Positions 53,425-61,813 of a stretch of 64,000 nt of DNA are shown here, one piece after another. A model generated the notes under the pieces. It did no database searches. It worked only from the letters and a program-made list of their open reading frames with translations, and had not been told where the DNA came from. The DNA is from Streptomyces sp. NBC_00457 (lineage in GTDB: Bacteria; Actinomycetota; Actinomycetes; Streptomycetales; Streptomycetaceae), in NCBI RefSeq assembly GCF_036014015.1, contig NZ_CP107905.1:2852001-2916000 (forward strand). The letters run 5' to 3'. The position numbers and the translations under genes were made by a program. The stretch's first letter is position 1, and each line of letters starts with the position of its first letter.

Positions 53425-54297
53425 TCAAGTGTCGGGGAGGTCGGCGGAGTGACCTACTGGTCGTGGCGATGCGGATGGATCCGCGGTGGCGGCGCCCAGG
53501 AGGCGCAGGCCGTCGTGGGAGGGCGTGCCGGGCGCGGCGGTCAGGGCGATGAGCTGCTGGTCCGGGTCGGCCGCGTCAGTCAGTGTGGACCAGTCGAGGG
53601 CGAGTTCGCCGACCACCGGGTGGCGCAGGGCCTTGGTGCCCGCGGTCCGTGCGGCCACGCGGTGGTCGCCCCACCATGTCCGGAAGTCCGGGTCCCGCAC
53701 CGACAGCTCCCCCACCAGCATCGCCAGGCGCGGATTCTCCGGGTCCCGGGCTGCCTCCATCCGCAGCTGCGCCACGCAGGCCCGCGCCATGTAGTCCCAG
53801 TCGGTATACAGGGCCCGTACCTTCGGGTCGCAGAACACCAGGCGTACGAAATTGCGTCTGTGCTCCGGAAGGAGCGCGAAGTCGGTGAACAGCGCGGCGG
53901 CCAGCGGATTCCACGCCAGGATGTCGGTGCACCGGCCAAGGACGAGGGCCGGGGTGTTGGTGAGATCGTCGAGCAGGCGCCGCAGCTGCGGCTGGACCCG
54001 TTGGGTGGGCCGCCGACGCGGTCGGCCGGCATCCTTGCCCGAGAGCTCGAAGAGGTAGGCACGCTCGTCCTTGCTGAGCCGCAGCGCGCGTGCAAGGGCG
54101 TCAAGCACCGGCTCGGAGGCCCGGCGACGCCCCTGTTCCAGGCGGGTGTAGTAGTCGGGGCTGATCGACGCCAGCAGGGCGACCTCCTCCCGGCGCAGGC
54201 CCGGGACCCGCCGCAGCCCGTCGTCGGGGAGCCCGGCCGTCGCGGGGCTCAGCTCCCTGCGCCGGGCCTTGAGGAAGTCACCCAGTTCGCTGCTCAT
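53425..54297 (-). CDS. MmyB-type XRE-family transcriptional regulator
   Basis: A 290-aa protein with an N-terminal XRE HTH ('RREEVALLASISPDYYTRLE', the MmyB-family hallmark 'SPDYYTRLEQGRR') and a C-terminal ligand-binding domain ('ILAWNPLAAALFTDFA', 'DPDFRTWWGDHRV'). Members bind fatty-acid-like ligands and usually sit divergently to a dehydrogenase or hydrolase, as here with the gene at 54387 (89 bp apart). It probably represses that gene. Confidence 0.88.
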   Translation of the reverse strand: MSSELGDFLKARRRELSPATAGLPDDGLRRVPGLRREEVALLASISPDYYTRLEQGRRRASEPVLDALARALRLSKDERAYLFELSGKDAGRPRRRPTQRVQPQLRRLLDDLTNTPALVLGRCTDILAWNPLAAALFTDFALLPEHRRNFVRLVFCDPKVRALYTDWDYMARACVAQLRMEAARDPENPRLAMLVGELSVRDPDFRTWWGDHRVAARTAGTKALRHPVVGELALDWSTLTDAADPDQQLIALTAAPGTPSHDGLRLLGAATADPSASPRPVGHSADLPDT

Positions 54298-54386
54298 GCG
54301 AGCAAGTCTCGCACCGAGAGCCGGCTGGCGAGGGGGCCAGTTCTGTCCCCTTATCCCAGCGCGGGGCGCCTGCCAGGGTCGAGGGC

Positions 54387-55283
54387 ATGAAGACAGACGT
54401 CACCTTCCTCAGCAGCAATCTCACGCTCGCCGGGACCCTCTTCCTGCCCGACACACCCGTCTCCGATCGGCTTGCGGCCATCGTCGTCTCTCACCCGGGC
54501 GGCGGCGTGAAGGAGCAGACCGCGAGCATCTACGCCGAGCGCCTGGCGCGCGAGGGCTTCGCCGCGCTGGTCTTCGACGCCGCCTACCAGGGTGAGAGCG
54601 AGGGCGAGCCGCGCGGTCTGGAGAACCCCTTCCAGCGCGCGGAGGACATCAAGTCCGCCGTGAGCTTCCTGACCACCCGCGACGAGATCGATCCGGACCG
54701 GATCGGCGCTCTGGGGATCTGCGCCTCCGGCGGCTACGTCCCCTATGCCGCCCAGACCGACCTGCGCGTCAAGGCCGTCGCCACGGTCAGTGCGGGAGAC
54801 CTGGGATCGGTGATGCGCGACGGCCTGGGTCGCACCCAGGATCCGGGGACCATGCGTTCAATGCTCGAGCGCGCCGGAGCCGCACGCACCGCCGAGGCGC
54901 GCGGCGAGGCCGTCCCCCGGCAGGAATGGATCACCGAGGCCGTGGACGCCGAGACCTACGAGTACTACCGCACCCCACGCGGTTACCACCCCCGCGCGGT
55001 CCAGCCCTGGCCCGTCCGCAGCCTCGACCAGATCATCCAGTACGACTCGTACGCCCTGATCCATCTCATCTCGCCCCGCCCCCTGTTGATGATCACCGGA
55101 TCCGACGCGAACACGGCGTACATCAGTCACGAAGCCATCGAGAAGGCAGCCGAGCCCAAAGAACTCTTCGTCATCGACGGCGGCACCCACATCTCCCTCT
55201 ACGACAAGGACGAGCACGTCACCCCGGCCGTCGCCAAGCTCACCGCCTTCTTCGCCACCCACCTCGCACCATCAAAGAGCTGA
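54387..55283 (+). CDS. Alpha/beta hydrolase with a Cys nucleophile elbow
   Basis: A 298-aa cytosolic enzyme. The elbow reads 'GALGICASGGYVPYA', with Cys where most members carry Ser, as in dienelactone hydrolases. The acid is probably Asp in 'MITGSDANTAY' and the base His in 'DGGTHISLYDKDE'. 'VVSHPGGGVKEQT' forms the oxyanion region. ATG 54387 begins 23 bp after the divergent regulator promoter region. Substrate unknown; similar proteins are labelled dienelactone hydrolase-like or YcjY-like. Confidence 0.8.
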   Translation: MKTDVTFLSSNLTLAGTLFLPDTPVSDRLAAIVVSHPGGGVKEQTASIYAERLAREGFAALVFDAAYQGESEGEPRGLENPFQRAEDIKSAVSFLTTRDEIDPDRIGALGICASGGYVPYAAQTDLRVKAVATVSAGDLGSVMRDGLGRTQDPGTMRSMLERAGAARTAEARGEAVPRQEWITEAVDAETYEYYRTPRGYHPRAVQPWPVRSLDQIIQYDSYALIHLISPRPLLMITGSDANTAYISHEAIEKAAEPKELFVIDGGTHISLYDKDEHVTPAVAKLTAFFATHLAPSKS

Positions 55284-55342
55284 GGATCACGCCCACCTCG
55301 CCGACCAAGCAGCTCGAACCAGCCGTGTTCGAATCCTGACCA

Positions 55343-55523
55343 GCGAAACGATCGCCAGATTTCCGACCCATTCCTCAGGATGCCAACGAGCCGGTTGGCG
55401 AGTCGGCGCGGGGCGACGTTGAATTCGATGCCGCCGGGCGCGTTGCTGCTCGTAGCAGGCCCTGGCGCCGGAGGAGACCCGCAGCGCGGAGAAGGCCTGG
55501 GCGATCACGGCATCGATGAGCAC
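55343..55523 (-). pseudogene. IS110-family transposase C-terminal remnant
   Basis: The minus strand reads 'VIAQAFSALRVSSGARACYE' and 'QQRARRHRIQ', then after a frameshift 'RRLANRLVGILRNGSEIW'. This matches the end of IS110/IS902-type transposases (GARAYYD..RARG..HNAALRQLANRLVGIL). The DEDD catalytic half is gone. The stretch 55524-55758 has no recognisable gene; 55284-55342 likewise. Confidence 0.65.
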
Positions 55524-55758
55524 CCCGCTCCCCTACAACGCGGGCGGGCTGCTGAGCGGTTCGCCCCGCAGCATGTGAGCGGCTGCCTCGGCCACCGCCC
55601 GCTGGGCGGCGATGCGGTCGACGTGCAGAGGTTCCCCCGTGGGCGACCACCTGTTCGCCGGCGACCCAGAGGTACGGCAGGAGTGGGCGCCGGAGGGCCT
55701 GATCGAAGTCTGGACGCCGGCAGACAGTCAGCACCAGGTCAGATCCTCAAGAACAAGC

Positions 55759-56334
55759 TCAGGCACGGGGCCGTCCGTCGGCGATGATCATGACGAGGGT
55801 ATCGACGAGTTCGTCGGCGGAGGTGCGCCAATTCCCGGTGCTGAAGTGGCCGCTCAGTTCCGCGTTGATGATGCCGCTGACGCCGGTGAGGAGCAGGCCT
55901 CCGTATCGGTGCAGGTCGTGTTCGTCGACGAGTTCGGAGACGATGGCCAGGAATTCATCCTGAGCGCGGCAGGAGGCACGGATCATCATGGCGGGGTCGT
56001 CGCCGGCCGGGGGGCCGAACATCAGCCGGTAGTGGTGAGGGTGGCGACGGCCGATGGAGACGAGCACAGTGAGGGCGCCCCGGAGCCTGCCGGACGGGGT
56101 ACCGCGCAGGGCTGCGATCTCGTCACTGAAACGCTCCCAGCCTTCTGTGGCGACGGCGCCAAGCAGGCTCTCCTTGTCGGCGAAGTGCCCGTAGGGGGCG
56201 CCGCGGCTCACACCGGCCCGTGCGCCCACATCCCGCAGGGTTACCGCGTCAGGGCCGCCCTCGTCGAGCAGCTCGGCGGCCGCGTCGAGAAGGGCGCGGC
56301 GGGTCGCGGCGGCGGACTCTGCGCGACTGACCAT
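55759..56334 (-). CDS. TetR/AcrR-family transcriptional regulator
   Basis: A 191-aa protein with an N-terminal TetR HTH 'VTLRDVGARAGVSRGAPYGHFADKE' region (recognition helix 'SRGAPYGHF', residues about 40-50) and a C-terminal ligand domain ('HHYRLMFGPPAGDD') of the WHG type. ATG 56334 is preferred over a GTG two codons upstream. Three palindromic boxes stand directly upstream, between it and the divergent SDR/esterase genes, making these its probable targets. Confidence 0.9.
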   Translation of the reverse strand: MVSRAESAAATRRALLDAAAELLDEGGPDAVTLRDVGARAGVSRGAPYGHFADKESLLGAVATEGWERFSDEIAALRGTPSGRLRGALTVLVSIGRRHPHHYRLMFGPPAGDDPAMMIRASCRAQDEFLAIVSELVDEHDLHRYGGLLLTGVSGIINAELSGHFSTGNWRTSADELVDTLVMIIADGRPRA

Positions 56335-56350
56335 GCCCACATATTACAGA

Positions 56351-56420
56351 TGACAGCGTCACATCATCTATTTGACACTGTCACATGAAACCTCTTACGG
56401 TCACTCATATGACAACGTCA
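56351..56420. promoter_or_regulatory. Three TGACA-n-TGTCA-type boxes, probable TetR operators
   Basis: TGACAGCGTCA (56351-56361), TGACACTGTCA (56373-56383) and TGACAACGTCA (56410-56420) share the pattern TGACANNGTCA or a one-base variant. The first two are 22 bp apart centre to centre, two helical turns. They begin 17 bp upstream of the TetR start. Repetition of one palindrome beside a TetR gene makes autoregulation and control of the rightward genes likely. Confidence 0.72.
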
Positions 56421-56633
56421 TGCGAGTCCGATGAAGCGGGCAGCATAACCGTGGTGACCAGAGCCTCGGCCGGGATGGGAGCCGCCCCCGCAAGCGAGCC
56501 GGCCCACCGTGGCTTCCACGTACTTGCCCGGGTGCGGGGCGAGAGTGACGTTGACACCCTCCGCCTCAACGCCGACGGGCAGCTATTCCTGGACGCCTCC
56601 CGGTTCGGCGCACCGTTGCACGGCACCTTCTGA
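56385..56633 (+). CDS. Small hypothetical protein, 82 aa
   Basis: The frame 'MKPLTVTHMTTSCESDEAG...' has strong G/C third positions from about codon 22 onward and ends 'LRLNADGQLFLDASRFGAPL' with TGA 59 bp before the SDR gene. No family is recognised. The third operator box lies within its first codons, so the true start may be ATG 56409 or later, or the ORF may be a leader or chance. Function unknown. Confidence 0.3.
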   Translation: MKPLTVTHMTTSCESDEAGSITVVTRASAGMGAAPASEPAHRGFHVLARVRGESDVDTLRLNADGQLFLDASRFGAPLHGTF

Positions 56634-56692
56634 CCTCCGGCCTCCTGCCGGGCCGCATCACGTTCCTACGCACCACACAGGAGTAACGCACC

Positions 56693-57490
56693 GTGGATCT
56701 GCAACTCGCCGGCAAGCGCGTGCTCGTGACCGGCGCCAGCAAAGGCATCGGCCTCGCGATCGTGCGGGCCTTCCTCGCCGAAGGCGCATCGGTCACCGCC
56801 GTGTCCCGGCGCAGCACACCCGAGCTCGACGAGACCGAGGCGACCTTCGTGTCCGCCGACCTGTCCGAGGCCGACGGGCCCCGCCGCATGGTCGAGACAG
56901 TCCTCGCAATCGACCCGCGCTTGGATGTTCTGGTCAACAATGCCGGTGGCGGCAGCCTGCCGGAGGGATCGCTCGGTGACACCCTCGACGGCGGGGACGA
57001 AATCTGGCAGGACGTCTTCGCACTGAATCTCAGCTCCGCCGTGCGGGTCACCCGGGCCGCCCTGCCCGCGCTGACCGAAGCCCGGGGCGCGATTGTCAAC
57101 ATCAGCTCCGAAGCCGCCCGGCGCCCCGGCGCTCCCGGCAGCACCCCGCTGCCCTACGGGGCGGCCAAGGCGGCGCTGAACACGTTCTCCCGAGGGCTCG
57201 CCGAACGGATGGCCCCGCAGGGGGTACGGGTCAACACCGTCTCGCCGTCCGTGACAAGGACCAACGCCATCGAGGGCAAGGACGGCTACATGTCCCAGGT
57301 GGCGCAGGCGATCGGCGTCGAGCACGCTGCCCTGATGCAGAACCTGCCGGCGGATCTCGGCATGCTCACCGGCAGCCTGATCGAGCCGGACGAAATCGCT
57401 CGCGCGGTGTTGCTGCTGGCATCCCCGACCATGCCGAGCGCGATCGGTGCGAACTGGGCGGTCGACGCCGGCTCCGTCAAGGTCGCGTAA
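56693..57490 (+). CDS. SDR-family NAD(P)-dependent oxidoreductase
   Basis: A 265-aa Rossmann enzyme with cofactor motif 'VTGASKGIGLAI' (TGxxxGxG), 'LVNNAGGG' (NNAG) and catalytic Ser in 'VNISSEA', with Tyr155 and Lys159 in 'PYGAAKAALN'. C-terminal 'RAVLLLASPTMPSAIG' is typical of classical SDRs. GTG 56693 has AGGAG at good spacing. It likely reduces or oxidises a small hydroxy or keto compound and is probably controlled by the adjacent TetR protein. Confidence 0.93.
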   Translation: MDLQLAGKRVLVTGASKGIGLAIVRAFLAEGASVTAVSRRSTPELDETEATFVSADLSEADGPRRMVETVLAIDPRLDVLVNNAGGGSLPEGSLGDTLDGGDEIWQDVFALNLSSAVRVTRAALPALTEARGAIVNISSEAARRPGAPGSTPLPYGAAKAALNTFSRGLAERMAPQGVRVNTVSPSVTRTNAIEGKDGYMSQVAQAIGVEHAALMQNLPADLGMLTGSLIEPDEIARAVLLLASPTMPSAIGANWAVDAGSVKVA

Positions 57491-57719
57491 CACCCCTCAC
57501 GACACCGCCGGAGCGGCTCGGAGCCGCTCCTGGCCGGTACCTCGGCGGGACGCTGGTGCTGCCGAGATGCCCGGCGGCAGCCCGGCCGCTGCCCTCGCTG
57601 TCGACGTGATTCACCTCGGCGGGCTGGGGGGGGAGTGCTGGGCTGCGATTGTCTGGGCCGATCCACAGTGGCCGTTGGGAAAACAGACGGCGAGAGAGTA
57701 AGAGAGCAAAGGCGTGATA

Positions 57720-58814
57720 ATGAATTCGGACAGCACAACGGCGATCGAACGGCCCGGACGCCTGGGCGACCACACCCAAAACCTGCGTACCGACCCACGC
57801 ACCGATCCACGGGTCGTCGAAGCACTGACACCCTTCGGCCTGGACGACAACATCGAGCCTGCCCCGTTCGGTCCCGACGCCCCGCGGGAGCAGTTACTCG
57901 AGTTCGTCAAGGCCGCCGAGGCCGGGACCGAGGGATTCCTCGCCACGCTCGTCGACGGCCTGGAGCCGATAGCGGGGCTCGACCACCGCACCGAGACGAT
58001 CACCGGCCCGGCCCGCAACGACATCCAGCTGTACCTGACACGGCCCGCGGACTCCTCTGCCCCGTTGCCCGGGATCCTGTACCTGCACGGTGGCGGCATG
58101 GTGATGTTGAAGGGCTCGGGGCCGATCTACGCACGGTTCCAGGATGAGCTGGCCGCCACCGGACTCGTCGTCATCGGCGTCGAGTTCCGCAACGGTGGTG
58201 GCGAACTCGGTGCGCACCCGTTCCCGGCCGGCCTCGACGACTGCGCAGCAGCGCTCGACTGGGTGCACGAGCACCGCGCGGCGCTGGGGATCTCCACACT
58301 CACCGTCGCGGGCGAGTCGGGTGGGGGCAACCTTGCGCTCGCCACCGCGATCCGTGCCAAGCGCGAGGGCAGGCTCGCGGCCGTCGACGGTGTCTACGCT
58401 CTGGCGCCGTCCATCTCGGGCCTCTACGGCGGCAGCGCCGAGGAGCGTGAAGCGGCATTGCCGTCGCTCGTCGAGAACGACGGGTACTTCATGGCGTGTG
58501 ACGGGTCCGCGATCTTCGCTGAGGTCTACGACCCCGGTGCTGAGCACGCCACCGATCCCCTCTGTTGGCCCTACCACGCGACGGTCGAGGACCTGTCCGG
58601 ACTGCCGCCGCACGCCATCTCCGTCAACGAGCTCGACCCGCTGCGTGACGAGGGGCTGGTCTACCACCGCCGTCTCGTCGAGGCCGGGGTCGAGGCCGCG
58701 TCACGGACAGTGGCCGGGACGTGCCACGCAGGCGATCTGATGCTCCGGGCCGCCATCCCGGACATGTACGACGCGACCGTCGAGAGCGTGCACCATTTCG
58801 CTGCCGGCCTCTGA
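57720..58814 (+). CDS. HSL-family alpha/beta hydrolase (esterase/lipase)
   Basis: A 364-aa enzyme of the hormone-sensitive-lipase family. The oxyanion motif 'YLHGGGMVMLKGSG' (HGGG) and elbow 'VAGESGGGNLAL' (GxSxG) are present, with Asp in 'NELDPLRDEG' and His in 'GTCHAGDLM'. A ~90-residue N-terminal cap precedes the core. ATG 57720 is 7 nt after AAAGG; GTG 57714 is too close to it. It lies 229 bp after the SDR and may share its regulation. The gap 57491-57719 holds no evident feature. Confidence 0.9.
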   Translation: MNSDSTTAIERPGRLGDHTQNLRTDPRTDPRVVEALTPFGLDDNIEPAPFGPDAPREQLLEFVKAAEAGTEGFLATLVDGLEPIAGLDHRTETITGPARNDIQLYLTRPADSSAPLPGILYLHGGGMVMLKGSGPIYARFQDELAATGLVVIGVEFRNGGGELGAHPFPAGLDDCAAALDWVHEHRAALGISTLTVAGESGGGNLALATAIRAKREGRLAAVDGVYALAPSISGLYGGSAEEREAALPSLVENDGYFMACDGSAIFAEVYDPGAEHATDPLCWPYHATVEDLSGLPPHAISVNELDPLRDEGLVYHRRLVEAGVEAASRTVAGTCHAGDLMLRAAIPDMYDATVESVHHFAAGL

Positions 58815-58850
58815 ATGTGACGTCACCGGAGAAACAGGAGGAACGTAGTA

Positions 58851-59168
58851 CATGTCTGCCGCCCTACCGTCCAACTGATCGTTTCAGAATGAAATGCCCT
58901 GTGTGACTTGGCAGTTGGGTGTTGTGTCGGCAGGATCTGTTGGGTGCCTGTCGATCTTGTGCCTGACCTGTGGGAACGTGTGGCCCCTGTTGCCGTCACC
59001 CTCGAGGCCCTACGTGCCCACTTACATGAGAACTTCACAGGTGTTCTCGGGCGACCCGGACGGGGCGACGAAGCAGCTGAGGTCATCGCGTTTCTCGCTT
59101 CCCCGCGAGCCTCGTACTTGACCGGCACCCAGGTCACGCTTGACGGGGGACTGCTTCCAACCCTGTAA
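58851..59168 (+). pseudogene. Internally deleted SDR gene
   Basis: A strong ribosome-binding site (AGGAGGAACG) precedes ATG 58851, but the frame stops after eight codons. Further on, the frame ending at 59168 reads '[20 protein letters not shown]' and '[15 protein letters not shown]', the standard C-terminus of a classical SDR. The cofactor-binding and catalytic parts are missing. This looks like a third gene of the TetR-linked cluster that lost its middle. An inverted repeat TTTCAGAATGAAA lies at 58882-58894. Confidence 0.65.
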
Positions 59169-59297
59169 GCGTGGGAGGCGAGCTGCACGACGGTAAGCGC
59201 CACCGCGTGCTCGGCACGCTCCACCGCCAGACGACCGCCGGCCTTCGACCGCGACGCCTACAAACAGCGCAACACGGTCGAACGCGACCTGAGCGGG

Positions 59298-59437
59298 CTT
59301 GCCGAAGTCCGTGCGATACCGCGCCACTTCAGGGGCGCGGGGCTGTATCAATATGCGGCTCCGCCGCGATGAGGCTCCCCCCTGCTCGAGCCAAGCCGAG
59401 TGGGGGGAGCGACCAGCCACGACGGACCCGCAGCTTC
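59298..59437 (+). repeat. Dispersed repeat with nested hairpin (copy of 4903-5014 family)
   Basis: It begins AAGTCCGTGCGATACCGC-like and continues GGGGCGCGGGGCTGTATCAA and 'TGCGGCTCCGCCGCG', as in the minus strand of 4903-5014, then ends 'GACCAGCCACGACGGACCCG'. Between these halves a second element is inserted: GCTCCCCCC (59374-59382) pairs with GGGGGGAGC (59402-59410) around CTCGAG. Such nested pieces are common in Streptomyces intergenic regions. Around it, 59169-59297 and 59438-59460 show no gene. Confidence 0.75.
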
Positions 59438-59460
59438 GAACCGTATTTCCAGCGGAGCGC

Positions 59461-60756
59461 TCAACGGGTCGGCGCCGTCGAGGCGAGCTCGGTCCTGGCG
59501 TCGGTGCCGGCGATCACGCCCCGCGACTCGGCCTCGGCCCAGGTGAAGATGCCGGTCGACATGAGGCTGCGCTCCTGGGCGGCACGCAGCGCGTAGACCT
59601 GGGCCCGGGCGGTGTGGACGGTGGTGTCGTCCGGGGCGGCGTCGCCGGCGAGCTGGGCGAGGTGGCACGCCAGCCGGTGGGAGCCGGCACGGGCCAGCTC
59701 CAGCGCGCGGTCGGCGAGGACCTGGGCGCCCCCGCTCAGCGCGGCGAGCTCGGTCGCGAGCTCCTCGTCCGGGGCGGGCTTGAGGTGGGCGGGGTTGCCG
59801 TCGTACCAGCCTGCGAACTGGCGCCACAGGTTGCGGACGATGAACTCCGGCTCGTCGTAGACCGGCTGCAGGTAGTGCAGCGCCGCCAGGTCGTCCGGCA
59901 CCCGCACGCGGTGCAGCGTCTCGACCAGCGTCGCCCCGCTGTTGAGGCAGGCGATCGTCTGGTCGACGAGGGTCTCCAGGTAGCGCGCGGTGTTCTCCAG
60001 GACCTCGCGCACGTGGTCGGCGCCGACGACCGGGATGCCGTGACTGCCGAGCATGAGCTCGGCGTCGAGCGAGGCCATCCACCGCAGCGCGACGGCCCAG
60101 TCGACGGGATAGCGCTGCACCTTCTGCGGGTTGCCGGCGTTCGGGGCAACGCCGAGGAACAGGTCGCCGGGGAAGAGGATCCGCTTTTCGGGGATCCAGC
60201 CGACCACGTGGTCGTCGGTCTCGCCCCGGTGGTGGGTGAGTTCGAGTCGGAGGCCACCGACCTCGACCACATGGGTCTCGGCGAAGGTGATGTCCGGCTG
60301 CCGGAACTCGGCGGGCCAGACGAGGTCGGAGATGCGGAACTGCCGGCGGTTGATGACCGTGTTGTAGCCCTGCGTCTCGGCGTACCGCCGGAATCGCGTG
60401 AGCACGTTCTCGTGCGCGACCACCACCGGGCGCGGTCGGCCCTGGGCGTCGGCGTCGAAGCGTCCCAGGCCGCCGACGTGGTCGATGTGGCCGTGGGAGT
60501 AGACCGCGTGGGTGACCGGCCCGGAGTCCCACGCGGTGACCTGCTCATGGAGCCGCTCGGCGAACAACTCGGCGCCGGTGTCGAAGAGCACGAGTCCGTG
60601 CGCGTGCCGGATGGCGAAGGCGTGCCCGAAGCCGGGCACCATCAGCACCCCGTCGGCCACCTCCTCGGCGTGGGTCATGGTGGGTTCGACCAACGAGGTC
60701 AGCTCACGGTCGCCGTTCCACATCTCGGCGGCCTGCTGGAGGATCGAGGTCTTCAT
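59461..60756 (-). CDS. Alkylsulfatase-like metallo-beta-lactamase hydrolase
   Basis: A 431-aa binuclear zinc enzyme. The HxHxDH motif is 'YSHGHIDHVGGL', followed by 'LTHHRGETDDH' and 'FPGDLFLGVAPN', typical of SdsA1/BDS1 alkyl sulfatases. A C-terminal helical dimerisation part ('LWRQFAGWYDGNPAHLKPAP') is present, but the terminal SCP2-like domain of full alkylsulfatases (~650 aa) is missing. Substrate may be an alkyl sulfate or another ester. ATG 60756 has AAAGGA upstream and overlaps the 3' end of the membrane-protein gene by 53 bp. Confidence 0.85.
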   Translation of the reverse strand: MKTSILQQAAEMWNGDRELTSLVEPTMTHAEEVADGVLMVPGFGHAFAIRHAHGLVLFDTGAELFAERLHEQVTAWDSGPVTHAVYSHGHIDHVGGLGRFDADAQGRPRPVVVAHENVLTRFRRYAETQGYNTVINRRQFRISDLVWPAEFRQPDITFAETHVVEVGGLRLELTHHRGETDDHVVGWIPEKRILFPGDLFLGVAPNAGNPQKVQRYPVDWAVALRWMASLDAELMLGSHGIPVVGADHVREVLENTARYLETLVDQTIACLNSGATLVETLHRVRVPDDLAALHYLQPVYDEPEFIVRNLWRQFAGWYDGNPAHLKPAPDEELATELAALSGGAQVLADRALELARAGSHRLACHLAQLAGDAAPDDTTVHTARAQVYALRAAQERSLMSTGIFTWAEAESRGVIAGTDARTELASTAPTR

Positions 60757-61453
60757 GACGGGTCCTTTCGGTGGGCTGCACTGCGGTCGGGAGAGGCGGC
60801 AGTGACCGCGTCTTGGTTCGGTGGGGCGCCGGGCGGGGACGCAGGGCGCGGCGCACGACCACCGCGGTGAGGGCGACCATCGCCAGCATCGTCGGTTTGG
60901 TGAAGAGCGCGCTGAGCAGCGTGAGTCCGACGACCGAGTCGATCGCGTAGAGGTAGCCGAGCGGTACGAGGTGGGTCGTCCAGAGCACGGCCCAGGCGGC
61001 GGTCAGGCGACGGTGGCGACGCCGGGCCGCTGGATCGCCGGCCGTCGAGGCCGGCTCCACCCGGACCCTGCGGCACACCGTCTCGGTGATCGGCTGCCCG
61101 ATCAGCAAGGAGCCGACGCACGCCACCAGACCGGCGGCGTTGATGACGAGCTCGGGGAAGTAGAACGCACGCCCTTCACCGAAGGCGATGGCACTCACGC
61201 TGTGGAGGGCCACGATCGAGGTCGACACAGTAACGACGACCAATGGTTCGCCGCGGTGGCGGCGGAGCGCGGCGACCACCAGGGCGACCAGCAGCGCGAC
61301 GAGTGCTCCCCACTCCGGGCCCCAGCGGGACTCGACGATCAGGAACGCCGCCGGTGCGGAAGCCGCGTCGATGAAGTGCCGTGCGATGTCGGCCGGGCGG
61401 CGAGGTGGGCCGGGGATCGGTTTCCATGCGTCGCCCGTGTCGGGTTCGTACAT
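60704..61453 (-). CDS. Membrane protein, DUF3159-like
   Basis: A 249-aa protein with five or six spans. 'WGPEWGALVALLVALVVAAL' and 'GRAFYFPELVINAAGLVACV' followed by 'SLLIGQPI' resemble DUF3159/VC0807-type integral membrane proteins. A charged Pro/Arg-rich tail of about 40 residues ends it, and that tail overlaps the next gene. ATG 61453 has AGGAGG at good spacing. It is the first gene of a two-gene unit with the alkylsulfatase-like enzyme; role unknown. Confidence 0.65.
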   Translation of the reverse strand: MYEPDTGDAWKPIPGPPRRPADIARHFIDAASAPAAFLIVESRWGPEWGALVALLVALVVAALRRHRGEPLVVVTVSTSIVALHSVSAIAFGEGRAFYFPELVINAAGLVACVGSLLIGQPITETVCRRVRVEPASTAGDPAARRRHRRLTAAWAVLWTTHLVPLGYLYAIDSVVGLTLLSALFTKPTMLAMVALTAVVVRRALRPRPAPHRTKTRSLPPLPTAVQPTERTRHEDLDPPAGRRDVERRP

Positions 61454-61704
61454 CGCGTCCTCCTGTCATCGTCTCGGACGGCCTGGACGGCCGGTCCGTC
61501 CTCGGCGCTGGGAAGCGCCGGGCCATGTGCATCGGGCGTCGGGATTTGCTCAGCACTCACGGACATCGATCTCGCCCGAGGCTCACGGGGGTCCGACGAC
61601 CGTCCGGCCGGCCGTGGATTTGGGGCCGCGCTCGCGGCCCTGGTCCGGGATCCGGCGCCTGCCCTTCCCGCACCGACAACCGATGATGCACTGGTCAGCG
61701 TTGC

Positions 61705-61734
61705 TTGACACATCACAGCTGATAAATCAATCAT
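61705..61734. promoter_or_regulatory. AT-rich promoter/operator candidate between divergent units
   Basis: TTGACA (61705-61710) lies upstream of an AT-rich stretch containing TGATAAATCA (61720-61729), an imperfect palindrome of MarR/TetR-operator style. This is the only AT-rich patch in the 360-bp gap 61454-61813, between the DUF3159-like gene and the rightward ring-cleavage genes. The -10 box is not clear. Confidence 0.4.
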
Positions 61735-61813
61735 TGTAAAGAGGGTGTGGAGCCGCCGGCACACGATGCCGTTCGCCGCCGGACCGGGCGCCCGAGGCGA
61801 GAGGAGCCAGTAG

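Noticed and set aside
55302..55340. tRNA-like sequence around GTTCGAATCCTG
   Set aside because: The T-loop word is present but flanking bases do not pair into a T-stem and no anticodon arm or acceptor stem is found upstream.
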